DNA from: Muribaculaceae bacterium
GTDB taxonomy: Bacteria; Bacteroidota; Bacteroidia; Bacteroidales; Muribaculaceae
DNA: 16,147 nucleotides
Direction of reading: 5' to 3'
Assembly: GCA_020026215.1 (NCBI GenBank)
Contig: JAHHQT010000040.1
Location: forward strand, 1-16,147
Under the pieces are notes generated by a model. That model saw nothing but the letters and a program-made list of their open reading frames with translations. It did not search any database and had not been told where the DNA came from. This document shows positions 1 to 7,484 of this stretch, one piece after another; the stretch's first letter is position 1, and every line of letters begins with the position of its first letter. Made by a program: the position numbers and the translations under genes.

Positions 1-95
1 AAAAATTAAAATTTTATTAGTCATAGTTATTCAAATTAATTCTGCCATAAAGATATAAACATATCTTCGATATTCAAAGACAGAAGGCGTTTTTA

Positions 96-109
96 GCCCG
101 ACAACGGGC
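96..109. repeat. Short GC-rich hairpin beyond the operon terminator
   Basis: A perfect 5-base inverted repeat (GCCCG, loop ACAA, CGGGC) lies just past the terminator of the leftmost operon. On the minus strand it is followed by TAAAAA rather than a T-run, so it is not a canonical terminator by itself. It could protect the 3' end or back up termination. No coding region was recognised in bases 1-110. Confidence 0.4.
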
Positions 110-113
110 AAAC

Positions 114-146
114 AAAAAAGCGACGAAGACCGAACTTCGTCGCTTT
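114..146 (-). terminator. Rho-independent terminator of the TonB receptor/lipoprotein operon
   Basis: A perfect 12-base-pair stem (bases 117-128 with 135-146, core GCGACGAAG) has a six-base loop. On the minus strand it is followed by a run of six T. It starts 26 bases after the stop codon of the lipoprotein gene, so it should end that operon. Confidence 0.9.
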
Positions 147-171
147 AATATATTCGATAAGGAATCTATGC

Positions 172-2223
172 TTATTTGTCTTCGTTCCAAGTACAGTCCA
201 TGAATTCAAATTTAGCAGGAGCTGTTACTTTGTAACGGATAGTTTGGTCTGAAGCAGCACCGTCGAAGGCTACGAAGTTGATTGTATAGATAACTTCAAG
301 ACCTGGAACCGGAGCAGCATCCGGATGAATCTTAGCAAGAGCTACAGGGAACACTTCTGATTCAAAACGAGCTTTCATTGTAGCTACAATTTCTTCGTCA
401 GATTTGCCTTCCCAACCGGCAGCATATTGTTCTTTAGCTTTGGCAGCACGCAAGTCAACGTTGTTGTAGTGAGCAGAAGTACCGCAATAGTATTCGTTGT
501 TACCATAGCTTGAAACATAGAATTTACCTTCTTTGATACCTGTTGAACCAAGAGGTTTGTCATAAGTTTCATATACGTAGTTCACACATTCTTGATAGTA
601 TTGTGCACTGAATGCATTACCTTTTTGGCCAGGCAATGTGATAGTTACGTTAGGATCGTACATCCATTTGCCGGCATTCTTAACGAATTGAGCTGATTCT
701 TCAACAGATTTAGAAGCCAATGCCCATTGTGCTCCGTCGAATGCGTAAAGGTCGCAACGGTAAGTAGTTTCTTTCTTGAAGTAGTATTTGTAAGCTATCA
801 ATACTTGGTCTTGTGGTTGAGCGTATGGTTTAGCAATCTTCAAGAATGCAGGAAGATAGTTTTCCGGGTGTGACAAGTTGCCATATTTTTGACCCATAGC
901 TTGGTAATCAGCATCTTGAAGAACCAAAATCTTCTTGTTTTCTTTCCATTGTGAACCATCGAATTCGTAGATAGCATTTACTTTTTCAACATTTGGCAAT
1001 TCAGCTGCCGCAGTCATCAATGATTTAGCAGTTGTTTCCTTAGCGCTTGTTACTACGATATTGCAGTATCTACCGCCAGAAATTGAAGAGAAATAACCGC
1101 TGATTTCATAAGTTTTGCCATCAACAAACATAGCTTTTTGTTCATCTGTACCTTGGTACAAGCTACCTTTTGCTTTTTCAGCGCCATCAATCAAGAAGTT
1201 GTAGTATGTTCTACCTTGAGAGTTTGTTGTTACAGATGCTGTGCTGATAAATTTGCAGTAGAATGCAAGTTCGTCAGTTTCTTGAGCAGTCAAAGCATCA
1301 AATGCTGCACCGTCAAGAACGCGTGGAGCAGGATAAACGTATGCTTGGTTGCCTTCCTTGGCAACAGTAGCAGTCAAACCGTCCAATTGCAAACCTTTGT
1401 TATAAGAGCCAACAGTTCCATTTACTGTCAATTGGTCACCGATTTTCCAGTCTCCTGGAACGAAACCTTCAGAATAGTAAACAAGGATTGAACCAGAGTT
1501 ATCAGTCAAGATATAACCTCTATTGCAGATAGCTGTCACCAAACCTTTAACGTCAACTGTATTACCAACAGCAGCAGTTCCAAGAACACTTGTCAATTCA
1601 AATGCAGGAACTTCAGGTTGTGCACCACCAAAATCAGGTTCTTCAGTTGAGAAGTTATAGTTTACGATAACCATATCATCTTTAACAGCGTCTGGATAAG
1701 TAGATTCCAAGGCACCAGGGATAACAGTTGCAGGGTTCTTTTCAGGAGTCAATGCTTCAGCAAATTGTTCCTCATCACCCCAGACATTCATATAGTCATC
1801 TTCTGTCAATTTGTATTGTTCAGCACCTGCTACTGCAGCAATTTCTGCAGGTTGTTCTGTAGCCACTTGGTAAGTAACCTTAACAGCAGAACCGTCAGAA
1901 AGAGTGAAATAAGGGAATTTAGAATCACCTAAATAATTAGGGATATAATCCTTAGCTGAGATTTTTTCAGTGAAATAGTGGTTTGTACCCACAGCTTTTA
2001 GGTCATTGGCCAATTCCTTACCAGCCAAGTCCTTGTTAGCTTTGTTGCCGGCAATGTTTGCATAGTCGGCTTCAGTCAAAGTATATTCAACAGACTGTTT
2101 GTCTGAAATTTCAGGATCGCCTTCAAATCCGTCAAGCTTATCATTCCAGTCGTTTACATCACAGCTGGCAAGAGAAGCCAAACAGCTTCCGATAAGCAAT
2201 GTATATAAAAAATTCTTTTTCAT
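172..2223 (-). CDS. Large OB-fold-containing surface lipoprotein, partner of the TonB receptor
   Basis: 683 residues. The N-terminus is a lipoprotein signal peptide with lipobox LASC; Cys21 is the probable lipidated residue. Acidic residues follow at 22, 25 and 28, which is compatible with surface export in Bacteroidota. Three copies of a module with the core (L/T)xxDYxx(I/V/M)xG, then a P-x-(Y/F/L) stretch, then a VxxxY strand, have their DY pairs at residues 53-54, 143-144 and 439-440. The third copy is flanked by FDGxQW motifs at 421-426 and 495-500. Residues about 210-395 read like one or two OB-folds (GxVTAICNRGYILTDNSG type), similar to the OB-fold/DUF5689-like regions of other Bacteroidota lipoproteins. 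It lies 19 bases downstream of the receptor gene and is followed by a terminator, so the two are almost certainly co-transcribed. It is not SusD-like. Function and ligand are unknown; a ligand-binding lid or accessory for the receptor is an inference. Confidence 0.85.
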   Translation of the reverse strand: MKKNFLYTLLIGSCLASLASCDVNDWNDKLDGFEGDPEISDKQSVEYTLTEADYANIAGNKANKDLAGKELANDLKAVGTNHYFTEKISAKDYIPNYLGDSKFPYFTLSDGSAVKVTYQVATEQPAEIAAVAGAEQYKLTEDDYMNVWGDEEQFAEALTPEKNPATVIPGALESTYPDAVKDDMVIVNYNFSTEEPDFGGAQPEVPAFELTSVLGTAAVGNTVDVKGLVTAICNRGYILTDNSGSILVYYSEGFVPGDWKIGDQLTVNGTVGSYNKGLQLDGLTATVAKEGNQAYVYPAPRVLDGAAFDALTAQETDELAFYCKFISTASVTTNSQGRTYYNFLIDGAEKAKGSLYQGTDEQKAMFVDGKTYEISGYFSSISGGRYCNIVVTSAKETTAKSLMTAAAELPNVEKVNAIYEFDGSQWKENKKILVLQDADYQAMGQKYGNLSHPENYLPAFLKIAKPYAQPQDQVLIAYKYYFKKETTYRCDLYAFDGAQWALASKSVEESAQFVKNAGKWMYDPNVTITLPGQKGNAFSAQYYQECVNYVYETYDKPLGSTGIKEGKFYVSSYGNNEYYCGTSAHYNNVDLRAAKAKEQYAAGWEGKSDEEIVATMKARFESEVFPVALAKIHPDAAPVPGLEVIYTINFVAFDGAASDQTIRYKVTAPAKFEFMDCTWNEDK

Positions 2224-2242
2224 TTTATTACCAATTAAGAAA

Positions 2243-4972
2243 TTAGAAACGAACTTTCAAACGAACTGAATAAGTGCGTCCGAATGAATAGAATACTGAA
2301 TATGCATTATCCCAAGTACCAGGAGCAGCAGTTGAAGTAAATGCATCCATTACGTAATAGTGATCAAATACGTTGTTTACGTTTCCGTAAAGAGTCGCAT
2401 TCAAGCCACCGATTTTAAATGAATAGCTTGCAGAAAGATCCATTTGATTTCCCCAAGGAATTCTCCAAGGATTGGCAACTTCGATATCGGCACCAGCAGC
2501 GTAGTTGTTTGAAGAAACCTTGTAGTCGCTGTAGTTGCGAGCTGAGAATACCCAGTCAGCGCCGATGCGTGCACCCTTGAACGGACGGAATGTTACTCCA
2601 AGAGAACCTGTTGTTTGAGCAGAACCACCGACCTTAACACCATCTTGGTTCAAAGTAGCTTTTGCGTGATCCGGAGCCAAAACGCCAGATGCTTCGTGAC
2701 CTTGAAGGTCTTTCAATGGTTGACCATTTTGGTTGTAGAAGTAACCAGTTGCGTTGCTTGCCCATTCATAGTCACCAATTGACAACATACCTTCCATTTC
2801 GAACCAACGGATAGGACGGAATGTAAAGTTAAGTTCAACACCCATGTGACGAGCATCTACACCTTGCATATTGAAGAAGTAACGGTCGCCGGCATAGTCG
2901 CCTGAAGTGATTTCACCTGAACGAGTAGTTGTCTTGTCCATCCATTTAGTATAGTAAGCATTCACGTTAGCAGCGAAGATTGAGTTTTTGAAACCATAAC
3001 CCAATTCGAAAGACATAATCTTTTCGTTGATAGCGTCAGGGTTAGTTGCGTTGCTGACTGTGCTTGAAAGGAATGCACCTCCTGAGAAGAACGGAGCACG
3101 GCTAATGTAACCTAAGTTAAAGAATACGTTGTTACGTTTATCAATATTGTAGTTTGCACCGAATTTAGCAGTACCACCCAAGAAGTTCAAGTTATCAGAT
3201 TTAGCGTGCGCTTCATCATAATAGAAGTGGTCTTCACGCCAGTAACCTGTATTGCTCATAGAGCCTGCAAGAACAAGGTTAAGTTTGCTGTCGAACATTG
3301 TATATTCAAATTGACCGAAGAAACCTTCTTGGTGAGTGTGACCGTCATAATCACGGTAAACAATGTCACCGACACCTAATTTTTGGTATCTCCAGTTAGG
3401 ATCAGCTGCAGCTGCGTTGTTTTCAGGTTTAACACCTCTACGACTTGAATCATCCATATAGTATTCACCACCATATAGGTCAACGATTTCGTTATTGTGG
3501 TGGCCTACGTAGTAACGTCCGTCAATACCGACAGTCATTGTCAATTTTTCAGGAATCAATTCATTGCGGTAAGTTGAAAGTAAACCGTACCATTCGTGAC
3601 TGTTGTTAGAAGCAGACATCACCATGTTAGAACCGGTTGTGCTTTGTTCGTTCATTTCTTGGATTTTGTCATAAGCGAATGTACCATCAGGATTGCGGAA
3701 CAAAGTGTTCAATTTACCATCAGTAGAACCATACCAAGATGAGTAGCTGATTTTGTTACCATTGTACATACCACGACCTTGACCTTTGTAACCACCACCT
3801 TTAGATACAGACACGTAAGCAACACTTGAAAGTGAAGACTTGTGGTTAATTTGCCAAATGTGGTTCAAAGAAATTTGAGGTTTGTGATAGAAGTTCTTAG
3901 TTGATGAACGTTCTACGCCATATTTATCGTAACCGAATGTAGGGTTGAATTTATAACGGTTTTTATCACCCATATAGTTACGTACTTCTTGCCAACCTTC
4001 GATAGTCAAACCATCTTTGTTGCTACGTTTGAAGTGTTCTTGAGGAGCGCCAAATGCAGTGAAAGAAAGTTGGTGAGCATCGTTGATACGTTTAGAGATA
4101 TTCACGAAGTAGTTGTAAGAATCGAATTTAGTACCTTGAATGTAACCGTCACCTGCACGGTGAGATCCCAACAAAGTAATAGCCCAACCGTTCTTCATCA
4201 AACCGGTTGACAACATAACACCTTCTTGGTGCATACCGTCGTTACCGATACCATACCATACACTACCGCCTTTTTTAGCGTCCAAAGAACGAGTAACGAT
4301 ATTGATAGTACCACCGACAGATGGAGTAGATACCATAGAAGCACCCAAACCACGTTGAGTTTGCATTGTTGAAGTCACGTCGCTAAGACCAGCCCAGTTT
4401 GACCAGTAAACGCCACCCCATTCCATGTCATTGACAGGGACACCGTTAACCATAACAGCAACGTTGGCTGATTGGAAACCACGCATGTTGATTTTAGAGT
4501 CACCAAAACCACCACCGTCTTTGGTAGCCCAAACACCCGGAGTTGTTTTCAAAATTTCAGGGAATTCTTGGTTACCTAGCTTAACGTCGATTTGAGCAGC
4601 CGACACTTGAGAAAGTGCAACCGGTGTCAAACGAGTTTTTGCGACAGATTGTGTAACGACAACGTCTTTAAGCAAAGTTGCTTCAGGCTCCATAACCACG
4701 TCACCCATTTTAGCAGACGGTTTTACACTTACTGTTTTGTAACCCAAAGAACGAATTTCAATTTTAGTTACTTTGTTAGCAACTTTCAATGAGAAATGTC
4801 CATCAATATCAGTAGCAGTACCGACTGATGTTCCGGGAACTAAGACTGTGGCACCGATTACAGGCTCACCCTGTTTGTCAACCACACGACCACGACAATC
4901 CATAACATTTTGAGCTATTGCAGAAAATGCTACTATCCAGATTGTGGCAGTCAATAGTAATAATCTCTTCAT
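2243..4972 (-). CDS. TonB-dependent outer-membrane receptor with carboxypeptidase-regulatory-like domain
   Basis: 909 residues. A signal peptide (about 1-20, ending SAIA before Gln) is followed by a beta-sandwich carboxypeptidase-D-regulatory-like domain at about 25-95 (GRVVDKQGEPVIGATV...). A plug domain at about 105-235 contains MVNGVPVNDMEW and GGTINIVTRS. The rest is a 22-strand-type barrel ending in the aromatic signature RLKVRF. Such receptors import scarce nutrients across the outer membrane using TonB/ExbBD energy. It lacks a SusD-like partner and has no obvious metallophore or cobalamin hallmark, so the substrate cannot be named. It is the first gene of a two-gene operon with the lipoprotein downstream. 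The ATG at 4972 begins directly at the signal peptide. A promoter candidate lies about 440 bases upstream, implying a long leader. Confidence 0.93.
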   Translation of the reverse strand: MKRLLLLTATIWIVAFSAIAQNVMDCRGRVVDKQGEPVIGATVLVPGTSVGTATDIDGHFSLKVANKVTKIEIRSLGYKTVSVKPSAKMGDVVMEPEATLLKDVVVTQSVAKTRLTPVALSQVSAAQIDVKLGNQEFPEILKTTPGVWATKDGGGFGDSKINMRGFQSANVAVMVNGVPVNDMEWGGVYWSNWAGLSDVTSTMQTQRGLGASMVSTPSVGGTINIVTRSLDAKKGGSVWYGIGNDGMHQEGVMLSTGLMKNGWAITLLGSHRAGDGYIQGTKFDSYNYFVNISKRINDAHQLSFTAFGAPQEHFKRSNKDGLTIEGWQEVRNYMGDKNRYKFNPTFGYDKYGVERSSTKNFYHKPQISLNHIWQINHKSSLSSVAYVSVSKGGGYKGQGRGMYNGNKISYSSWYGSTDGKLNTLFRNPDGTFAYDKIQEMNEQSTTGSNMVMSASNNSHEWYGLLSTYRNELIPEKLTMTVGIDGRYYVGHHNNEIVDLYGGEYYMDDSSRRGVKPENNAAAADPNWRYQKLGVGDIVYRDYDGHTHQEGFFGQFEYTMFDSKLNLVLAGSMSNTGYWREDHFYYDEAHAKSDNLNFLGGTAKFGANYNIDKRNNVFFNLGYISRAPFFSGGAFLSSTVSNATNPDAINEKIMSFELGYGFKNSIFAANVNAYYTKWMDKTTTRSGEITSGDYAGDRYFFNMQGVDARHMGVELNFTFRPIRWFEMEGMLSIGDYEWASNATGYFYNQNGQPLKDLQGHEASGVLAPDHAKATLNQDGVKVGGSAQTTGSLGVTFRPFKGARIGADWVFSARNYSDYKVSSNNYAAGADIEVANPWRIPWGNQMDLSASYSFKIGGLNATLYGNVNNVFDHYYVMDAFTSTAAPGTWDNAYSVFYSFGRTYSVRLKVRF

Positions 4973-5143
4973 ACTGTTTTAGTTAGGATATTTATAATTA
5001 AAAAATATTGAATTACCTGATCATTCTGTAAAACCCGATTGGCAAATATTCTTAGAGAATTCTGATAAGATTTAAGAATAAATACTACTCAAATTTTACA
5101 TCATTATGTCATTGGATTTGTTAAAATTTAAGCACGATTTAAG

Positions 5144-5178
5144 AAACCCAAGCAAAAATCATGCTTTTTAGTGGGTTT
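5144..5178 (-). promoter_or_regulatory. Hairpin in the TonB receptor leader
   Basis: AAACCCA (5144-5150) pairs with TGGGTTT (5172-5178). After a 3x2 internal loop, five A (5154-5158) pair with five T (5165-5169) around a six-base loop. On the minus strand the stem is followed by CTTAAAT, so a T-run is only partial. It would lie in the transcribed leader of the receptor mRNA if the promoter at 5415-5445 is used. It may be an attenuator or stability element; no known riboswitch class was recognised. Confidence 0.4.
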
Positions 5179-5414
5179 ATCAGTAAAAACAATCTCCAAA
5201 CATGTCTGCTTTATTTACCATTATTAGCATTTAAAGTAACATATTGCTAAGATACATAGATTTTTTAAGAAATAAAATCTTTTTTTACTTTTCAAGAATG
5301 TTACTTTTTCGTTACAAATATCAATATCCACAGCCCATTAATACAGAGTTAAGCACTTCATATCATTCTCAAAATACGACAATTATACTTTATTCACACT
5401 TCAAATACTATTTA

Positions 5415-5445
5415 CAAATCTATAACAGTTTTCCTCAGAGGCAAA
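5415..5445 (-). promoter_or_regulatory. Consensus Bacteroidota promoter for the TonB receptor operon
   Basis: On the minus strand, TTTG (5445-5442) is followed by exactly 19 bases and then TAGATTTG (5422-5415). This matches the Bacteroidota primary-sigma pattern TTTG-N19-21-TAnnTTTG. Transcription would start near 5408 and give a leader of roughly 435 bases before the receptor ATG at 4972. The -33 box lies inside the inverted repeat at 5438-5458. Confidence 0.6.
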
Positions 5446-5458
5446 GAAGTGATGCCTC
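5438..5458. promoter_or_regulatory. Inverted repeat overlapping the -33 box (possible operator)
   Basis: GAGGCA (5438-5443) and TGCCTC (5453-5458) form a perfect 6-base inverted repeat with a 9-base centre. The left arm shares bases with the -33 TTTG of the promoter at 5415-5445. A regulator bound here could block or assist RNA polymerase. The regulator is unknown and the repeat is short, so chance is possible. Confidence 0.35.
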
Positions 5459-5591
5459 CATGCAGGCTCTACATTTAACATTTATGTAAAGAAACGAAAT
5501 AGAAACGGCTCAAAATTAAACCGCTACCGATTTTTTTCGTCAAGAAATTGCATTTTAGACATGTTGCAAAGAGGATTGAACATGGTATCCC

Positions 5592-5612
5592 AAATGTTAA
5601 ATTTTAACATTT
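5592..5612. repeat. 21-base AT-rich palindrome
   Basis: AAATGTTAAA, one central T, then TTTAACATTT: a perfect 10-base inverted repeat. The half-site TTTAACATTT occurs again at 5474-5483. The spacing suits a dimeric DNA-binding protein or a small hairpin. It lies between the tyrS terminator and the receptor promoter. Confidence 0.4.
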
Positions 5613-5648
5613 TGGCATTTTTTGCATATTCATTGACTGCATTGACAT

Positions 5649-5683
5649 AAAAAAGGGCCTCATCGTCATGATGAAGCCCTTTT
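5649..5683 (-). terminator. Rho-independent terminator of tyrS
   Basis: Bases 5651-5664 pair with 5670-5683 around a 5-base loop. The single C/A mismatch read on the plus strand (5659 with 5675) becomes a G-U wobble in the minus-strand RNA. That RNA continues with a T-run (six A at 5649-5654 on the plus strand). The stem is thus better suited to transcripts coming from tyrS, whose stop codon is 25 bases upstream. Confidence 0.88.
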
Positions 5684-5707
5684 CTAATATACGGGTGGAT
5701 ATAATTC

Positions 5708-7000
5708 CTATTTTGCGATAACTACGAAATAGTTCTTCTTGCCACGTTGAACCAGCAAATATTTGTCGTTCAACAAATCTGCAGTTGTGATTTCTTGGTC
5801 GAATGCAGTAAGCTTTTCTTTATTCATTGAAACGCCACCGCCTTGTACCAATTTACGCATTTCTCCTTTAGATGCGAAGATTTGGCTATGTTCTGCAAAC
5901 AGGTCAACCGCCTTAACGCCTGCACTAATCAAATCGCGAGAAACTTCAAATTGTGGAACACCTTCAAATACAGCCAAGAATGTGTCTTCATCCAAACGGT
6001 GAAGAGCATCAGCAGTTGCGTTACCGAACAAGATGTTTGAAGCCTCAACAGCTGCATTGTAATCTTCTTCAGAGTGAACCATGCAAGTAATTTCTTTAGC
6101 CAAACGTTTTTGAAGAATACGCAAGTGTGGAGCTTCTTTGTGTTCAGCAGCCAATGCTTCAATTTCCTCTCTTGAAAGGAAAGTAAAGATTTTGATGTAG
6201 CGTTCTGCGTCAGCATCACTTACGTTCAACCAGAATTGGTAGAATTTGTAAGGAGATGTATATTTTGGTGACAACCATACGTTACCTGATTCAGTTTTAC
6301 CGAATTTACCACCGTCAGCTTTAGTGATAAGTGGGCAAGTCAATGCAAATGCTTCGCCACCGTTTTTACGGCGAATCAATTCAGTACCTGTTGTAATGTT
6401 ACCCCATTGATCAGAACCACCCATTTGCAACTTACAGTTTTTAGTTTCGTATAGGTGCAAAAAGTCATATCCTTGCAATAGCTGGTAAGTAAATTCGGTG
6501 AATGACAAACCGTCACGTGCTTCACCATTCAAACGACGTTTAACAGAATCCTTAGCCATCATGTAGTTTACAGTGATGTGCTTACCTATTTCACGAGCGA
6601 AATCAAGGAAAGTGAATTCTTTCATCCAATCGTAGTTGTTGACCAATTCGGCTGCATTAGGTGCATCGCTATCAAAATCCAAGAATTTAGACAGTTGTTC
6701 CTTGATACATGCTTGATTGTGGCGTAGAGTTTCTTCATTTAGCAAATTACGTTCAGCAGACTTGCCTGAAGGGTCACCAATCATACCTGTAGCACCACCA
6801 ATCAAAGCTAATGGTTTGTGTCCACAACGTTGGAAATGACGCAAAATCATGACACTTACCAAGTGCCCGATATGTAAAGAATCAGCTGTAGGATCAATAC
6901 CCACATAAGCAGTTGTCATTTCTTTCTGTAGTTGTTCTTCTGTTCCCGGCATCATATCATGTACCATGCCGCGCCATTTCAGTTCTTCAACAAAATTCAT
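5708..7000 (-). CDS. tyrS: Tyrosyl-tRNA synthetase
   Basis: 430 residues, close to the usual length of bacterial TyrRS. It charges tRNA-Tyr with tyrosine in the cytoplasm. Class I signatures are clear: HIGH at 43-46 and the KMSKS equivalent KFGKT at 232-236. Tyrosine-pocket motifs YQLLQGYD (172-179) and QMGGSDQWGN (192-201) are present. An S4-type RNA-binding domain occupies about 360-430 (GEMRKLVQGGGVSMN). The ATG at 7000 fits the family N-terminus. It lies 64 bases downstream of the small lipoprotein gene with no terminator between, so read-through from the upstream envelope genes is possible. A -7 element at 7036-7043 suggests its own promoter too. A strong terminator follows. Confidence 0.98.
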   Translation of the reverse strand: MNFVEELKWRGMVHDMMPGTEEQLQKEMTTAYVGIDPTADSLHIGHLVSVMILRHFQRCGHKPLALIGGATGMIGDPSGKSAERNLLNEETLRHNQACIKEQLSKFLDFDSDAPNAAELVNNYDWMKEFTFLDFAREIGKHITVNYMMAKDSVKRRLNGEARDGLSFTEFTYQLLQGYDFLHLYETKNCKLQMGGSDQWGNITTGTELIRRKNGGEAFALTCPLITKADGGKFGKTESGNVWLSPKYTSPYKFYQFWLNVSDADAERYIKIFTFLSREEIEALAAEHKEAPHLRILQKRLAKEITCMVHSEEDYNAAVEASNILFGNATADALHRLDEDTFLAVFEGVPQFEVSRDLISAGVKAVDLFAEHSQIFASKGEMRKLVQGGGVSMNKEKLTAFDQEITTADLLNDKYLLVQRGKKNYFVVIAK

Positions 7001-7035
7001 CGATATATGTATTTTTTTATTTGTTCCTTAATTTG

Positions 7036-7043
7036 CAAAATTA
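7036..7043 (-). promoter_or_regulatory. -7 element upstream of tyrS
   Basis: TAATTTTG on the minus strand matches TAnnTTTG and lies 36 bases upstream of the tyrS ATG. No good -33 TTTG is found at the usual distance, so the promoter is tentative. Its upstream part would lie in the 3' end of the small lipoprotein gene. Confidence 0.4.
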
Positions 7044-7064
7044 GTAAATAACTTTCATTTAACC

Positions 7065-7484
7065 TTACCAAGTCTTAAGATAATAAGTATATACCGTTTT
7101 ATCATCCTTTTTATATTCCAGGATTTTCTCCCGACCGTCGCGCTTGATAATGTTCAGACGGCAGACCTTGTCAAGCCCCAATTGTTCGTATACCAAACCT
7201 CCTTCTTTAAATTCCACATCCATCATGCCATCGTGTTCCGACCAGTTGCCGTAAGAAATGCTACTTGAATGTGAATTGGGATAACTTCTCACCACACTAA
7301 TCACAGAAGACTGCCAACGAAAGAAGAAATCGCCCTTATAATTAGCGTCAGGTTCGCCATTCAGTTCTATTTTTTCAACTTTCCACTGTCCCCACCATGG
7401 ACCAATGTCACCATCATTGTGAGTACACCCCACCATGAACAGCATGGCAAACAATAGACTTGTCAAATATATTATTCGTTTCAT
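7065..7484 (-). CDS. Small lipocalin-like lipoprotein
   Basis: 139 residues. A lipoprotein signal peptide ends in MVGC; Cys20 is the probable acylated residue. The mature part begins with acidic/polar residues and then WWGQWKVEKIELNG, a pattern typical of small Bacteroidota lipocalin-like lipoproteins. Alternating strands follow (VISVVRSYPNS, SISYGNWSEHDG, LNIIKRDG, EYKKDDKTVYTYYLKTW), consistent with a small beta-barrel. Its ATG overlaps the stop codon of the Wzi-like gene in an ATGA (7481-7484), so the two are translationally coupled. The exact function is unknown. The neighbouring gene suggests an outer-membrane role, perhaps lipid or polysaccharide related, which is inference. Confidence 0.85.
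   Translation of the reverse strand: MKRIIYLTSLLFAMLFMVGCTHNDGDIGPWWGQWKVEKIELNGEPDANYKGDFFFRWQSSVISVVRSYPNSHSSSISYGNWSEHDGMMDVEFKEGGLVYEQLGLDKVCRLNIIKRDGREKILEYKKDDKTVYTYYLKTW

Larger units (their letters stand above)
4973..5707. other. 735-base intergenic control region upstream of the TonB receptor
   Basis: I find no credible gene here. It contains, from the receptor outward, an AT-rich leader, a hairpin at 5144-5178, a full consensus promoter at 5415-5445 reading toward the receptor, an inverted repeat at 5438-5458, a second -7-like match (minus, 5511-5518, TAATTTTG), a 21-base palindrome at 5592-5612, a 7-base direct repeat CATTGAC at 5631-5637 and 5640-5646, and the tyrS terminator at 5649-5683. 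A weaker -7-like element (TAAATTTT, minus, 5123-5130) lies closer to the receptor. I looked for a cobalamin-type riboswitch and did not recognise one. Confidence 0.6.

Noticed and set aside
1..110. Possible C-terminal fragment of another minus-strand gene at the left edge
   Set aside because: A minus-strand frame here is open for only about 20 codons before an in-frame stop, and it lies directly after the operon terminator.
172..2223. SusD-like glycan-binding lipoprotein
   Set aside because: There are no SusD-type helical repeats or N-terminal SusD pattern. The sequence is mostly beta-type with OB-fold-like segments, and the receptor is not of the SusC type.
4973..5408. Cobalamin riboswitch ahead of the TonB receptor
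   Set aside because: I found no sequence resembling the conserved B12-box core in the minus-strand leader, which is very AT-rich.
5244..5489. An 81-codon plus-strand open frame in the gap upstream of the receptor
   Set aside because: Its composition is that of AT-rich noncoding DNA, no recognisable domain or signal is seen, and it overlaps the best promoter and inverted repeat on the other strand.
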